In this document: positions 1 to 13,090 of the stretch, piece by piece
Numbering within the stretch: position 1 is the first letter of the stretch
Layout of the letters: every line of letters starts with the position of its first letter
From: Rhopalosiphum padi
Taxonomy: Eukaryota; Arthropoda; Insecta; Hemiptera; Aphididae
Direction of reading: 5' to 3'
NCBI RefSeq assembly: GCF_020882245.1
Contig: NC_083597.1
Coordinates: 53,546,152-53,610,151 of the forward strand
Length of the DNA stretch: 64,000 bases
Notes under the pieces: generated by a model
The model's input: the letters and a program-made list of their open reading frames with translations, nothing else
The model's database searches: none
Told to the model about the DNA's origin: nothing
Program-made: the position numbers and the translations under genes

Positions 1-615
1 AGATTGTTATTAAATTGTTTATATATTATGTGTTTGTTTTTAAATTTAAAAATGTAAACGGTTTTGTATAATATATAAATTTCGGTTTTCGTTTCCTCTT
101 TAGGGAATAGCGATGGAAAAATATTAAATATAGTTTTGAAACTTATATCTTGGTTTTTAAATAACATGATTCATCCACTGTGACATAGTTTTGCGAAAAA
201 AATGTATTATTATTTATTTTAAGGTGTCTATGTTTTGGATAGATTATTTATGGTAGAAATTACATATCTAGTTATAGAATCAAAATACGTATTTTAATAC
301 ATTTTTAAATAATAAAATAGCAAAATATTATATTTTCATGTTGAAAATACCTACTTTTATTCGTAATTATCTTTTAGTCTAAAATTATTATTATTAATAT
401 TCCAATGATATTCTAAAAAAATATTATCAGACATTCTATAAATTTAGTATCATTATTATTTATCATCGTTTTACGATACCTACAATTTTTCAGAATTAAT
501 AGCACAGAATAATATCTAAGCATAATATTATACCTTTTCACTGATCCACTACTGATGTTCAAATACTTCAAATCTTAAAAATATATGTTTAATCAAACAA
601 ATGTATAAAATTAGC

Positions 616-684
616 CACGTATACAAAATATAATTTCGGGGGGGGGGGGGGGGGGGAATGAACCCCAACACCCCTGTATACGTG
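616..684. repeat. poly-G tract inside a short inverted repeat
   Basis: Nineteen G residues (638-656) lie between CACGTATACA (616-625) and its exact complement TGTATACGTG (675-684). Confidence 0.7.
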
Positions 685-3600
685 CCTGTATAGAATATAA
701 AAAATAAACTTATTTGTATCTTAAATATAAAAACAAATATTAAATAAAATAACAACGGTATCTGCACCAGTGTAGCAGTGCTAAACAAACAGTTCTTGCA
801 TTCAATCGTATGACATAAAGTCTTATTCATATGCTTTAGCGTTTAATCTCTTTTATTTTAAATAAATGGTTTATATTTGTTGAATAAAATTTACATGATT
901 CCTAATCACAACTTACTTTATATACTTTAGGTATAAAACATAACAATTTAATCAAATTATAATATAATGATAGGTGCTTATTATTATTTATTTAATCAAA
1001 TATGCTAATTATCTATGCCAATTGCCAACTTTATTTATGTAAAAAATCATATGATATGAGGTTTAACTAATAACTACTGTCTGTAAGTCTTGTTATATGA
1101 CAGTTTATTAAAATACTATTATATATTTAATGTCTTCAACTTAATGTTAGTATTTAGTAACTATAAAGTTGGTATCAACGTAATCGATTGCTTCTGAGTT
1201 ATTTAGGACATTGAAATTAATAAATAAAAATATTTGAATTTTTTTGAAGTTATTTTCGAAATTGTCAACATTAACTGAACCAATAAATTGTTTGAACGTA
1301 TACGAAATATTTTGAGGAAACAATTTTAATTTCTTTTCGTTACTTTAATTCCCGCTCAAAGTATAATGATTTTTTGTTGTGTCTAGCCTTTATAACACGA
1401 AAGTCTAGTATTATAATTGTCCTCGTTTTAATAACTACTATAAAAGCTATTATATAAACTATAAAGTATCGTTAGATCACAGTAAATTGAATCTCAGTAA
1501 GTTTAAGTAAATGTAATTTCCTAACCAATTCCCTTTGTACTTGGTTTACATCTAATCGAAATATTTCAAAAGCAAAATATTACTGTAGTTGACTAAATTT
1601 AGATCGATTCTCCACTACAGTAATAGCCTATAAGTATGTTCGTATCATAAATTATAAACACTGTCAATTTAATATTAAAGATAATTAATTTATCGATTAT
1701 AATGTATAAATATTAAATACATATTATGTATGTATGAATAAACACATTTTAAATATAAAAAAATTATACAAATAATAATTTAAGAATTAAATATTATCAT
1801 AGGACATATAGATAATGGCAATTTATATTTCCATAACATAACAAAAAATATAAAGAATCAGAATTCAAAAAAAGGTATTTTTTATAATGAAAAATAAAGT
1901 TATATTTTATACTAAACATAATTTTAAATTTGATTTATATAGTTTGAATTTTAAAATGATAGAGAATGTTATGATTATTATAATTATTGGGACAGTTGAT
2001 TTAAAAATATTTTCTTTCTTTATTAAGTTATTTATAGTTAATAATCTTAACATTTATTTATTCATTTATTTATTACAACAAACAAAAAACTAATTGAATT
2101 AGTGGACATAAAAATAGTTCAAATACAAATTATATTAGGTTTATAATATTATGCAAATTGGTAAAAAAAAATCAAATACCTGCATAAACTTCTGCGGCTA
2201 CACAGTTGTTGAGTGGTAAATGGTCTTAAGAAGGTAAATGATTCCTATGATATATTATGCTGTATATGTTAAGTAAGAAATTTGAAGCAAATTTAAATTC
2301 AATACTATCGATATTCAGTTACATTTAATTGTTTGATAGGTGGGTGTGATTATGAAATGTCATGATGATATACCTTCTACGATTGTTCGGTCCAGCTGTA
2401 TTTAAGTAATTGTACAATTCAACTTTCTTCCATTATATTGTTTCATCATAATAATATTATCTACCTAAATGTTTTTTATATTAATATTTTTTTTTCTATT
2501 TGGTTTTGTTATATAAAAATACCATTAAAATTTTAAAACCGTTAGAACTCGTCATACAAAATTATTACGGATATATTTTACATCCACACTACATTTTTGT
2601 TTATATGATCAAAAATAAAAGCACTACAAAATATCTTAAGTAAATAATATATATTTATATATAGGATGATTCAACATTTATTTTACAGCCATATCTATAT
2701 ACAATAAAATATGCATAATATAAAAAAATGTAAATACAAAAGTTTTTCATTTAGAAATATCTTAAATAATTAGGTAGTCATTTTTATATTTTTTTACAAT
2801 ATTTTATGAAGGGTTTTTGGGTTTTTAAGGTGAGTAGAGTAGTATATTATTGTAATATTTATAAGAATAATAGTTTAAAATGAAAAAGCATTATCGATTA
2901 AATCCTAGTGTTGAAACCGTGGTAATTAAAATTTGGCCAAATATTACATTTTTTAATTAAGTATTTTGGACTGCATAAATTGGATGAAAAATATATTGAG
3001 TTAAACTATATTCCATTCTTAAATTTTTAGAACAAAATAGATTAGACTAAAATGGTATATTAGGTATATTATGACTAACATTTTTGGACTAAGCATTATC
3101 TGGACCTTATGAATTGGACCAACTTTTGCTAATCAGATCTAAGTTCGATAACTTTACAATAAAAAGATAAAAAATATGATTTTTTATTTCAAAAGTTAAT
3201 TTCAATATCATTATAATAATAATAAATATAATAAAATATGTATTTGATAAAATATGAGTTAACAAATTAAAATAACTATATGAATAGGTTAAGTTAGGTA
3301 CTTCGATAATCAAAGGATTGAAAATAAAATATATATAGGTATGTTTTTTTTTTTTTTGAGTGTATAAGAATTTATATTTTCTCATTCGACAAAAACTTTT
3401 TTTCCGACTATCCTATATTCCATTTCTTATATCATATCCAGCCGTATTTTCCGTCCTTAACGTTACATACTTCATTATGGTCGTAACGACGTCGATAAAT
3501 TATTACTTTTATATACGTATCTCAATATAACCATTAGACGTTTTATAAGCTTCCTTTTAGTAGACGATTTAAGTAGTACACGTATAGGAAGGTACCATTA

Positions 3601-4062
3601 TTATTCGATAAAATATAAATGGTTTTTAAACGAATATATACGACTGATTCATTAATTATATATTTATGATCCGGGTAAAAAACAATGGATTTGATAAATC
3701 AAAATTTGAAATACATAGTAAAAATAATAATATGAACTAGTTAAGTTCTTGAATTTTTACTAGATTTTTATTAAGACAAGTGACAACAAACCTATCTAAC
3801 AATTTAATAACAATTTTTCAACTGTGATTAGATTTGTTAAATATAGTTTAATTTCATAATTTTTATTTAATAAAATATACATAGGGAATAATTATAACTT
3901 TTTTTTTAAAACGCTAGCTTTTAAAATATGAGTCATTAGCTTTACATAATATTATACTTAACATGATTTAAATAATAATTTGGTTAATATTAAATGAATA
4001 CTTATGAGTTATGATTACTGGCTAAGTACTAAACTCTTGTATTGTTTTTGTTAAATATATTT

Positions 4063-4295
4063 TTATATTTCAGTGTTTTTGATGAATAATATTATGATAT
4101 CTTCTGATTGATAGTCAAGTCCGATTATTTCAAAAATGTTCTCTGGTATGCTGTGTTCTTTTCTTTCTTTTTCGTTTAATCTGCATTCCATCATTAGAGC
4201 GCCAAGGCTACTTGCACGGGTACATTCTGTCGGTGATTTATTTTTCATAAGGTATCCAAATGTAAGATGAGTGTGGCCAATTCACAGTCGGCTTA
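4063..4295 (-). pseudogene. LINE ORF2 C-terminal fragment
   Basis: The minus-strand frame contains SRL*IGHTHLTFGYLMKN, the conserved tail segment (R-x-GHTRLTHGYL) downstream of RT/RNase H in I/R1/Jockey-type LINEs. It then reads ECRLNEKERKEHSIPENIFE and ends at a TAA. One TGA interrupts the conserved block (probably from CGA), and the CxxC cluster is incomplete, so it is a dead fragment. It is 5'-truncated at an A-rich tract near 4300. Confidence 0.6.
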
Positions 4296-4566
4296 TTATT
4301 ATTATTTTTTTTTTTTTTTTTGCTGATTTAAATTGTTTGTTGCCAGATATTTGTATTTTGTTTTTATTTTGGTTTGACCAGTGGTGTTAGGTCAGGTATT
4401 ATTATTAAAAATGTTTTTGTTCAAAAAATACGATAAACACAGTTAAAATGTTTTTTTAATCTATTATTTTATAAATTCATAGTTACATTTTACTCTAAAC
4501 AATAACTGTATACATTGTTTATACATTATTATGTTATTATATAAATATATGCACATATAATATGTA

Positions 4567-5358
4567 CACTGAGTGATTCACACACCATGCTCATTCCAAT
4601 TTTTCATTTAATAATGCTTTTATTAAAATTCTAAATTTTGAAATGTTTAAATAAATTTACAAACCATATTTTCAATTTTGTTTGGTTTATTATACTATTT
4701 AGGGAGTACCTTGTAGTGATACAAACTTCTATTTTTCAAATGAGAATTCTTCCCCTTTTTAGTATAAATTATTTAGTAGATTTGTTTTTTATGTTGATGT
4801 ACATAATTCAAAATTCGAAAAAGTATTTTTTCAGTTATTAAAATATTTATACAAAGGATAGAAGTCCTTAAAAAATTATTTTACAAAAATATAAAATAGA
4901 TGTAATATTGCCACTAGTGATTATTATACTTGGAACATTTATATACAATATATATATATATATATAGATATATATATATATATTAAATAAATTATAAAAT
5001 GTTGATAAGTAAGTATTAAAAAGTAAAATGTTTAACTCACTCATTATCATAGACCTATAATCCTTAGTATACAAAGCTAAACAACTATAACTATTCATTC
5101 AATTTTAAAATGTCAACTTTTCAAAAAAAATGATCCATTTAATAATTTACATAAGTAAAATGTGGAAGAATTCTAATTTAAATAAATAGAATTTTGTATC
5201 TCTACCGAATACTCCTTAAAAAGTACAATAAAACTTGATAACTTAAAAGTATGGTCTTTAAGTAGGTAATAGATATACGTAAAAATTCAAAAAATTAAAT
5301 TTTGAATAACTGAAGTATTGAAGAAGTAAAAGGTAAGCATGTTTGGTAAATCACTCTG
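4567..5358. mobile_element. TIR repeat element, 792 bp, copy A
   Basis: The left end CACTGAGTGATTCACACACC and the right end, whose complement is CAGAGTGATTTACCAAACAT, are imperfect TIRs of about 27 bp, with TA on each side. The interior is AT-rich and non-coding, with a (TA)n tract at 4948-4981. The element at 16285 and a piece at 12784 share its internal block around CAAATGAGAATTC. Confidence 0.65.
4948..4981. repeat. (TA)n microsatellite
   Basis: An almost perfect TA run with one G interruption, inside TIR element copy A. Confidence 0.85.
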
Positions 5359-8214
5359 TATAATATGCAAAAAAATTAAAAAGTAGATATAACATAAAAT
5401 GGAAATAATTGAATATTTCAATAATTGTGGATTAACGAAGAAAAAAACAACAAACTAATTAAAAACTTTAATTATATGTATATCTGGATAATGGTTGTAG
5501 AAAACATACGATTTTAGATTATAATTATTGGTTTGAAAATAAACTACTAACATCTCAAGATAAATAATTATAAAGTTTTTCTTTAAAATTTAAAGAAAAA
5601 CTTATTTTAGTATTGTATTTATCAAAATAAAGGTCAGTTATTCATTATTAAAAACAGCGAAATCGGTAGATTTGACGATTAAAAAACGTATTCATATTTT
5701 TTATGTTCGTTGAAGAAATACACATAGAACATATTATACTATATTTTACATATTTTTATATTAAAAAATATACTTAACTCTCTAGCTATTCATATTAAAT
5801 TATAGTGATATAATATTTTAACATATGTTACGATGTACATATACAATAACATGATTAACGATAAGAATTGATTCAATTTACTAAAATCGTACTTACGTTT
5901 TCAGGCAAATAAAAAGAGACATTTTCAAATAAAAAAACAAAACCACCTGCGGGATGCAAGCAATGCTTATTCGTCCTCCAAAATCGGCGAAAATTTAACT
6001 TGGTTTACGACTTAACCACCCACGGGAAAATATAAAATGTCGCTCATTAGATCATTACGATAATTCACAGAAACCATAATAATATGATAATACCTTAACG
6101 TTAAAAATAGTAACGATATAATATATTATTATAGCACTATAAAATAGCATTAAAAAATATTAAATATAATTTTATTGCAATACATCATGTGCATTATATT
6201 AAGAGTCAATAATAAAAATTAACAGTGATTTTGAGCATAATTATAAATACAAAATAGTAATCGACTTTTGGAATCAAATGATGGAATATTGAATAATATT
6301 TCTACAAATAGTTTCCGACAATCAACATTATTGTTTAGTAAATTAAAAGTAAAATATACGTCTAAATATTTTCATCGTAATACCAAATTTTTGCTTCAAA
6401 GAAAAATAGAACAAGGATCCTCACTAAATTTATAATAAAGTTTTTACGGAAAATTATTTTAAATTTTTTCAATTAACTCGTTAAGGTAGATTGATAGATA
6501 TTCAATAATACTAAGCCGTCTGCGTACGTATCATGTTAGGTCATATAGGTAGAGCGTAAAAAAGTACTTTCAATAATAATGGCTAACTCAAATTATTATA
6601 TAGTTTTTACGAATAAAACCTAACATTTGCATTGCTTTATAACAATATGTATATGTAATATATTTTAAGAAAAAGTTTCCTTGAAATAAAAATACCTAAA
6701 ATCTTAATAGACTACTGTTTCTAGAAATATATTATTTATAATTGGTTTTTTAAGTAAATATATAATTTTGAAGCATTTATTTATCTTCAGTGACATACCA
6801 TTCTCAGTACACTGTCTAAAGTTGTTTAAGTATAATTGTAATAGAGGCAATCATTCATGTTCATTTATAAACGAGTAAAACTTGAGATAATCAGAAAAAA
6901 ACGAACAGATACTGCCAGTATTTAATATCGTTAAAACAGTATAAACAATATGAAATACCTTATTTTAAAAGCATGAATACTGAGAAACCTAGGTTTAACT
7001 GTCAAAATCTAAAATGTACTGATTACTACTTGTACATTTTAGGATTTCGAACGTTTATCCATTGATCTTGATAAATTCTAAAATCATTTACAAACTATTT
7101 CGTTCAAACTCTGAATGATATAATTTTAGGTCTGATTTTATAAATAAGAAATAGTAATTCTTAAAATAAACGATTTATCATGGTAAAAGTCCAAATTATA
7201 GTCAAAATAAACTGCTCAAATCGAAAAAAAAATGAAAATGTGTTTTAAAAATTTAATTTTAACTTATTTTATAAATAAATATGTATATGTATTATCTAAA
7301 CATTTGTATACAATTATTTATAAATACTATTGACAAAAAAAAAAAAAAATCATTCTTGAATGTTAGAACAAATGAAATTTTTAATAAATTATTGATGATT
7401 ATACGTAATCTCGAAACTATGGTGGCCAAGCAATAATATTATAATATAATATAACAATAATTTTCTATTTGAATTTTAAATTATATTCAGATTTTAAATT
7501 TGTTTATAATAATTTTCATAGTTAAAACAAATATTTTTTTAAAACCAGACTAGGTTAACTACCAGTAAAAAAAAGTGAGTGAGTGTAATTATGCCATTAA
7601 TGGATAGCTGTTCAGTGCTCATATCAAAACTTACTAAGAAAATATTATGAATTTCTTATTATTTTAGTTCATTAACAGTATTATTTAATATCCATACCAA
7701 GTATTATAGTATAATACGTATAGTATTCTATCCTTACCACGTATACTATTTTTTCTCCTAAAGTATATTTTATGAATATTGAAACAAATGTACCTAATAC
7801 TACGTAATACAATATTTAGCTAAATTTATCATTGTTTATCAGTTTATCATTATTATTTATTTAAATAATTATATTTATCAATTTACTATACTTAGAATAA
7901 TGTTAAAATATTAATTTCACTATATCATATTTTAATTTAAACATTTTGTTTTTAATTTCTTTAATATCTATTTCGGAATTTAAAAATAATAAACAGCTTA
8001 TCCTAAGATCTACCATTTGTAAAAACCAGAACTACAATAACCATTCGTGGTTAGACTGAATTAATTTTTATTCTTCAGAACTTATCAAGATCAATCGGTA
8101 AAAACTTAGTAATTTCTAGTTTTTAATCAGTTATTTAACCTAGGTTTTTCCGAAATTCGTATTTTTACCGTAAAATATACATTACAATAGTTATCAATAT
8201 AGTTAGTCTGGTTA

Positions 8215-8560
8215 CTGTCCCGCGATGTTCGTATTAAAGTTTCTCGTCTTACACTGCAGACGTAGACGATTTCCGCGAAAAACGCGTTGTCTTGTTAATC
8301 GAAAGACAAAATCAAGCATCCAGTCGGCTACTACAGTCATCATATATCACACGAGTTAATATTGTAATTGCAGATTTCGTTTACAAAATGTGCAAAGTAC
8401 CATAGACGTTTTCTTCGCCGAGATTATATCTCGGTATCGGTGCAATACTATACTAGAATATTATCGCCCGTTACTCAACGGTTTTATTTCGTCGAAACGA
8501 TAGTTTTTCCGTCTGGTCAGTATTAATAAAGTGTCACCGTACTAACACAGATCGATTTTG
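8215..8560. other. G+C-richer, CpG-containing patch
   Basis: It is clearly less AT-rich than its surroundings, with repeated CG dinucleotides (for example CCGCGAAAAACGCG near 8272) and no long ORF. A regulatory element or old exon is possible; no function can be assigned. Confidence 0.3.
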
Positions 8561-11228
8561 TCATTGGTGATCGTTATCAACAAATGTTTTATTTATAATA
8601 TAAAGCCGCGTTACATACAAATAATTATAAATATAAATATAATAACAAGATAAATAATACTTAGGATTTGGATGAAAATTTTACCGGTTCACAAATCTCT
8701 CGTTTACTCGTATACCTTTTTATACCGTACTTTCGGCTTAAATTCAAATAGACCTATGTAAATGCATCTAAACACAAATATATCTAAAAATGCGTTTATA
8801 ATTATCACATCATTACACGAAATTACTGTTTTTAAATATTAACAATTTTAGAAAATAATAAATAAAGGTAGGTAACAATAATATTTATATAACCAACACT
8901 GAATTCATAAAAGTGTAATAACAATATGATACTCGATAATTTAAAAAAATTTAAAAATGCATTTTCTTTTTACTTTGATAATAATAGATAAACCTAAAAA
9001 TATACCATAGACTCTATAGTAGTCAAATTAACAAAAGGCATATAGTATAGGTACGAACAAATTTATTTATTACGTATGTTCTAATAATAGGTTTATTTAT
9101 TTAAATTATTGTTTATTGTTTGTACCTATAACAATGAACATAGTAAATCCACGTCTCACTTACTGTACATCTACTATTTTGTTTTCAATTAACTAAAAAA
9201 ACATCGTTCGTTGTTCGTACTGAGTATGCACAAGTTAGCCCATGTGAAATTACTATATTATTATATGTGTGCGTACAAATAGGTACGTCATACCTATGCA
9301 ATATACGAAGATATTTATTTAGTTTTAATAGCCACTAAAAACAGTATTTACTACCTGATTTGTACGGAACGCAATTGTGATATGAAAAATGAAAAATATC
9401 ATATTATTGGATATGTTAATCTAAACATTTAGTAAAAATTTAAAGTATCTGTGGTTTTCGATTTTGAATTTCAATAATACAAGAAAATCGATTTTTTTTC
9501 TTTAGCTTATGTAAAATTCACGTTTTTCCTAATTTTTTTTTTTTTTTGTTTTTCAAAATTACTAAGATAAGTGCTGGAAATTTTTTTATCTTTGAACCCT
9601 CAAAGTACTAGAAAGATTCACTTTTCTGCCAGAAATGATGCTGAAATTGAAAATTGAACATTCTTTATACTATTGAGAGTGTTTTCGGAAACAAAAATAC
9701 ATAAATATTGTAAAATCAATTCATTCTTCACTCTGATCAGAATTTAAAAAATGAAGACCAATAAATCTACTCTGATTAAATTATTAGAATATAAAATTAT
9801 GTGAACAATTTAATTTAATTTTTTTTTTAAATCGTGAAGTGTTATTTTTGATGAATATTATATATCATACTGTTTTTAGTACATGCATAATTCAATCATT
9901 CCTATGCTATTCACAAAAGGTTTCAGTCCTATTAAAATTGCAATAAAAAATGGAATCAGGATATTTATATAGATTTAATAACTACTGAACATTTTATTTA
10001 CTACCTACTCTGTAGAGCCCACAATATTTATAAATATATATATATATATTATATATATGTGTGTATATCTAGAGTAACCGAGTAAACGCCTGGTGTAGTT
10101 TTTTATTCAATAAGCCATTAGAAATATGTTTGTTTTTAAAAACTGGTACATAGTGTATTAGTATTTTATGAATGTAAATTAAAATATGATTGCAAATCCA
10201 CTAATTGTTACTTTTTTGTTTATCAAAAGCTTAAAGAAAAATATGCTTCTTTTAATTGACAAAGTTTTACTGCATTACGACGTCGTGTGCAGATATTGTT
10301 TTACTATTTCAAGATTTATCATAACATTCATAACTTTTAATGAGATATTTTATCGTATCAAAATAACAAACAATTCTGACAAACACTTTCCGCGTTGTTC
10401 TTTGCCAGAAGATAGCTAACACAGAATATTTTTAAAAACAAAAAAAAACCCGAACGTATTTGAGTATATCATTTTTTTTTCAATACTTTGTATCATAATA
10501 CTATATCAGAGGCGTGTGAAATGATTTTTACGCATTAAACTTTTCAGTTTGTATTTGCAACTGTTTATCAAAAGTGAAATTGTTTTCCGATTTGTTTCTA
10601 AAGTAAATAAAAGTTAAGGCCAAACAAACAACGAGTAGCGCTTGTTATCCAAAATATTAGTTGAACAGAGTAAATAATGGTTTTGTTCAACCCATAAAAT
10701 ATTTTCCCCATTTCGAGAATAATGCTTAATAGGAATAAATAATTTATCCATTCTGTTTTTAATGATTGTGAGAGAAAAACAATTGTTCATCCAATAACAT
10801 TCCTATGTAAGATATACCTATGTATTTTCAAACTCCCATCTTTGACTTAATATTTTTAACTTATTTACCATAGTTGTACTAAAAATTTTGGACTTTACAT
10901 TATATATAATAAATTATATCAATTATTGGAATAATATTAAAAAGTATTTATTTAGAAAGATAATATATACACGGAATACGGTCATAATTTAAAACAGACA
11001 ATTGTATTTGTATTGCGCTTGTAATTATTTAATGGCTACTTGTTATGCGAGACTTTAGTGGATGATACGTATGAACATATACAATACGAATACATACATA
11101 TAGTCATTAAAGTTTCATGTGTATTAAAATATTTCATTTTTCGTTAATTTAACTCGCGCGCTACTAACTCTGAATATTTTATTATGATACTTTTTTTAAA
11201 ATTGTTTTCATTATTATTTTTTGTTTAG

Positions 11229-11334
11229 GTGGGTAGCTGACGACAATTGGAGTCCCTGTAGCAAAACATGTGGAGGCGGAATAAGGGTACGACACGTTTA
11301 TTGTGTGGAAGAAACAAATGGCACTAGAACAAAG
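11229..11334 (+). CDS. ADAMTSL exon: first half of TSR1
   Basis: The exon opens after tttttgtttag and closes before the donor gtaatg. It enters with one base completing a split codon and leaves in phase 0. The 35 codons contain the TSR signature DNWSPCSKTCGGGIRVRH, with Trp, the first three cysteines of a TSP1 fold and the CxxTCxxG O-fucosylation site. The repeat stops in mid-domain and is completed only by the exon 43 kb downstream. The preceding exon is not in the window. Codon content and the TSR match make this certain coding sequence despite its isolation. Confidence 0.9.
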
Positions 11335-12783
11335 GTAATGAGAATTGAATTAAAAATCAAATTAAACTGGTAATATAATTACGAATAGTTTCAATGCATT
11401 GTTTTTTTTTTTTAATTTCGCCATGAAGGCTAGAACAAGTTGCAAAAATCTCGTTGGTAATTAAACGTTTTCCGCGGTTGCTGAACAGACGTGTATATTA
11501 TGTACGCAAATTAAGACTCATATGTACAGTAATTGTTTCTGAATTGACCGATTAGTTGGATACGCGATTTGTTCATTATTTCTAGTATAAAACTACATTT
11601 ATTATTGAATATTTTTTTTTTTAACTAAAAACATTAATATTAGATAATCTTTAAAAATAAATTAATTCAAATGCTTAACTTATTTAAAAAAATAGGCTAA
11701 GCTCTAAGAAACATGGTCTTCAGCAACTTAAACCTTTACACTTTTTTGTTATCTTCAAAATTGATATTTTTAGGACAGTGTATTTTTCAACGGTCTATCT
11801 TAATTACACATTATTAGGTTTTATTATTTATTATAACAATTTATTTAAATTATATTGATAATTTACCTTAAAAATTGGTTAAGAAGATAATACTGCAGAG
11901 AGCTACAATGATTTTTTGATAATATAATTTATTTAAAAATTTGCATGTATAACACAAATAAATACTTTGCTAAATATTATATCAGAGTATCGAGTAATGC
12001 GATATTGATTAAACAGTATTTAACGCGTTTATAATAATAATTATATTATTGTTAATATTGTATTACACTTATTGCGGGCACATCGCGACGATATTATTAA
12101 GCCACGGATTGATTACGCTAAATATATATTGCAGATTTTATCATCACTCCGTGTATAAATAATTCCACCGTAATTTACAACAATGAATATCTGTATGGCT
12201 ATGTAATATAAATATTATTTGCACATGCAAAACCAATGAAGTTTCGTAAATATTTGTAATATAATTTTATTTAATGCTATTACGTAATGTTATATTGTGT
12301 TATTGATTAATATACATCAATACGTAAATTGTTTGGATATAAGTCAAGTCACAACAAATAATCACTTGTCATCAAACCAAACTCACAGTTAGCTCAATAA
12401 TTATTATTATGAGTAGTACCTACTACACTAATACGTTCCTAAAATAAAGTTATATTATTACTATTCATAAAAACGAATAAAAATTGAATTAAAAAAGAAA
12501 ATGTACAGTGTACCTAAGTGTACAATGTATATTAATGTATGGAATATAATTCCTAACAATTAAACGGGCACATATTATGTAGGCCTTTAATATATAATAT
12601 ATAAATACCTTTACGTTATGGTAATGTAGTTTGCGCCTCCAAATATGAACATAACTGTCGGCACGGCCTTATGCTAACATTTTTAGCACACCTTTTTTTT
12701 GTTTTTATTGGAAACACTTATTAATAATATTGTAACGGTTTCCTACAGAACATTCACTAGGTTATGTTAAGTAATTTAATACT

Positions 12784-13090
12784 CAGTCTTATTCACTAAG
12801 CAAGCTCATCCTCGTTTTTTCTTTAATAATTAATTTATTTAAATTCTGATTTTTTGAAATTTTTAAACATGAATAATTGCCATCATTTCAAATACTTAGA
12901 TTTTTATCGCCCTGTAGCAATACAATCTTCTTTTTTCAAATGAGAATCACTTAAGTTTTATATAAACTAATGATTATATCACTTGTTTGTGAATTTATAA
13001 TGTATTTAAATTGAAATATATATGAGTTGTTTTTTATTTATTTAACGTTTTGTAGTAAGGATAATAGGCTTACCATAATGAGCTTGGATA
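12784..13090. repeat. partial copy C of the TIR repeat
   Basis: The left end CAGTCTTATTCACTAAGC, followed by AAGCTCATCC and an interior with TTTTTTCAAATGAGAATCAC, matches the left half of the elements at 4567 and 16285. A convincing right TIR is not seen, so the right border is approximate. Confidence 0.45.

Larger units (their letters stand above)
1..11228. other. non-coding upstream stretch, probably the preceding intron
   Basis: No exon with TSR features or adequate coding character is seen on either strand. It holds a poly-G hairpin (616-684), a LINE fragment (4063-4295, minus), a 792-bp TIR element (4567-5358), a (TA)n tract (10031-10060) and AT-rich sequence with interspersed-repeat character at about 9440-9740. 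A more G+C-rich patch lies at about 8215-8560. Confidence 0.6.
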
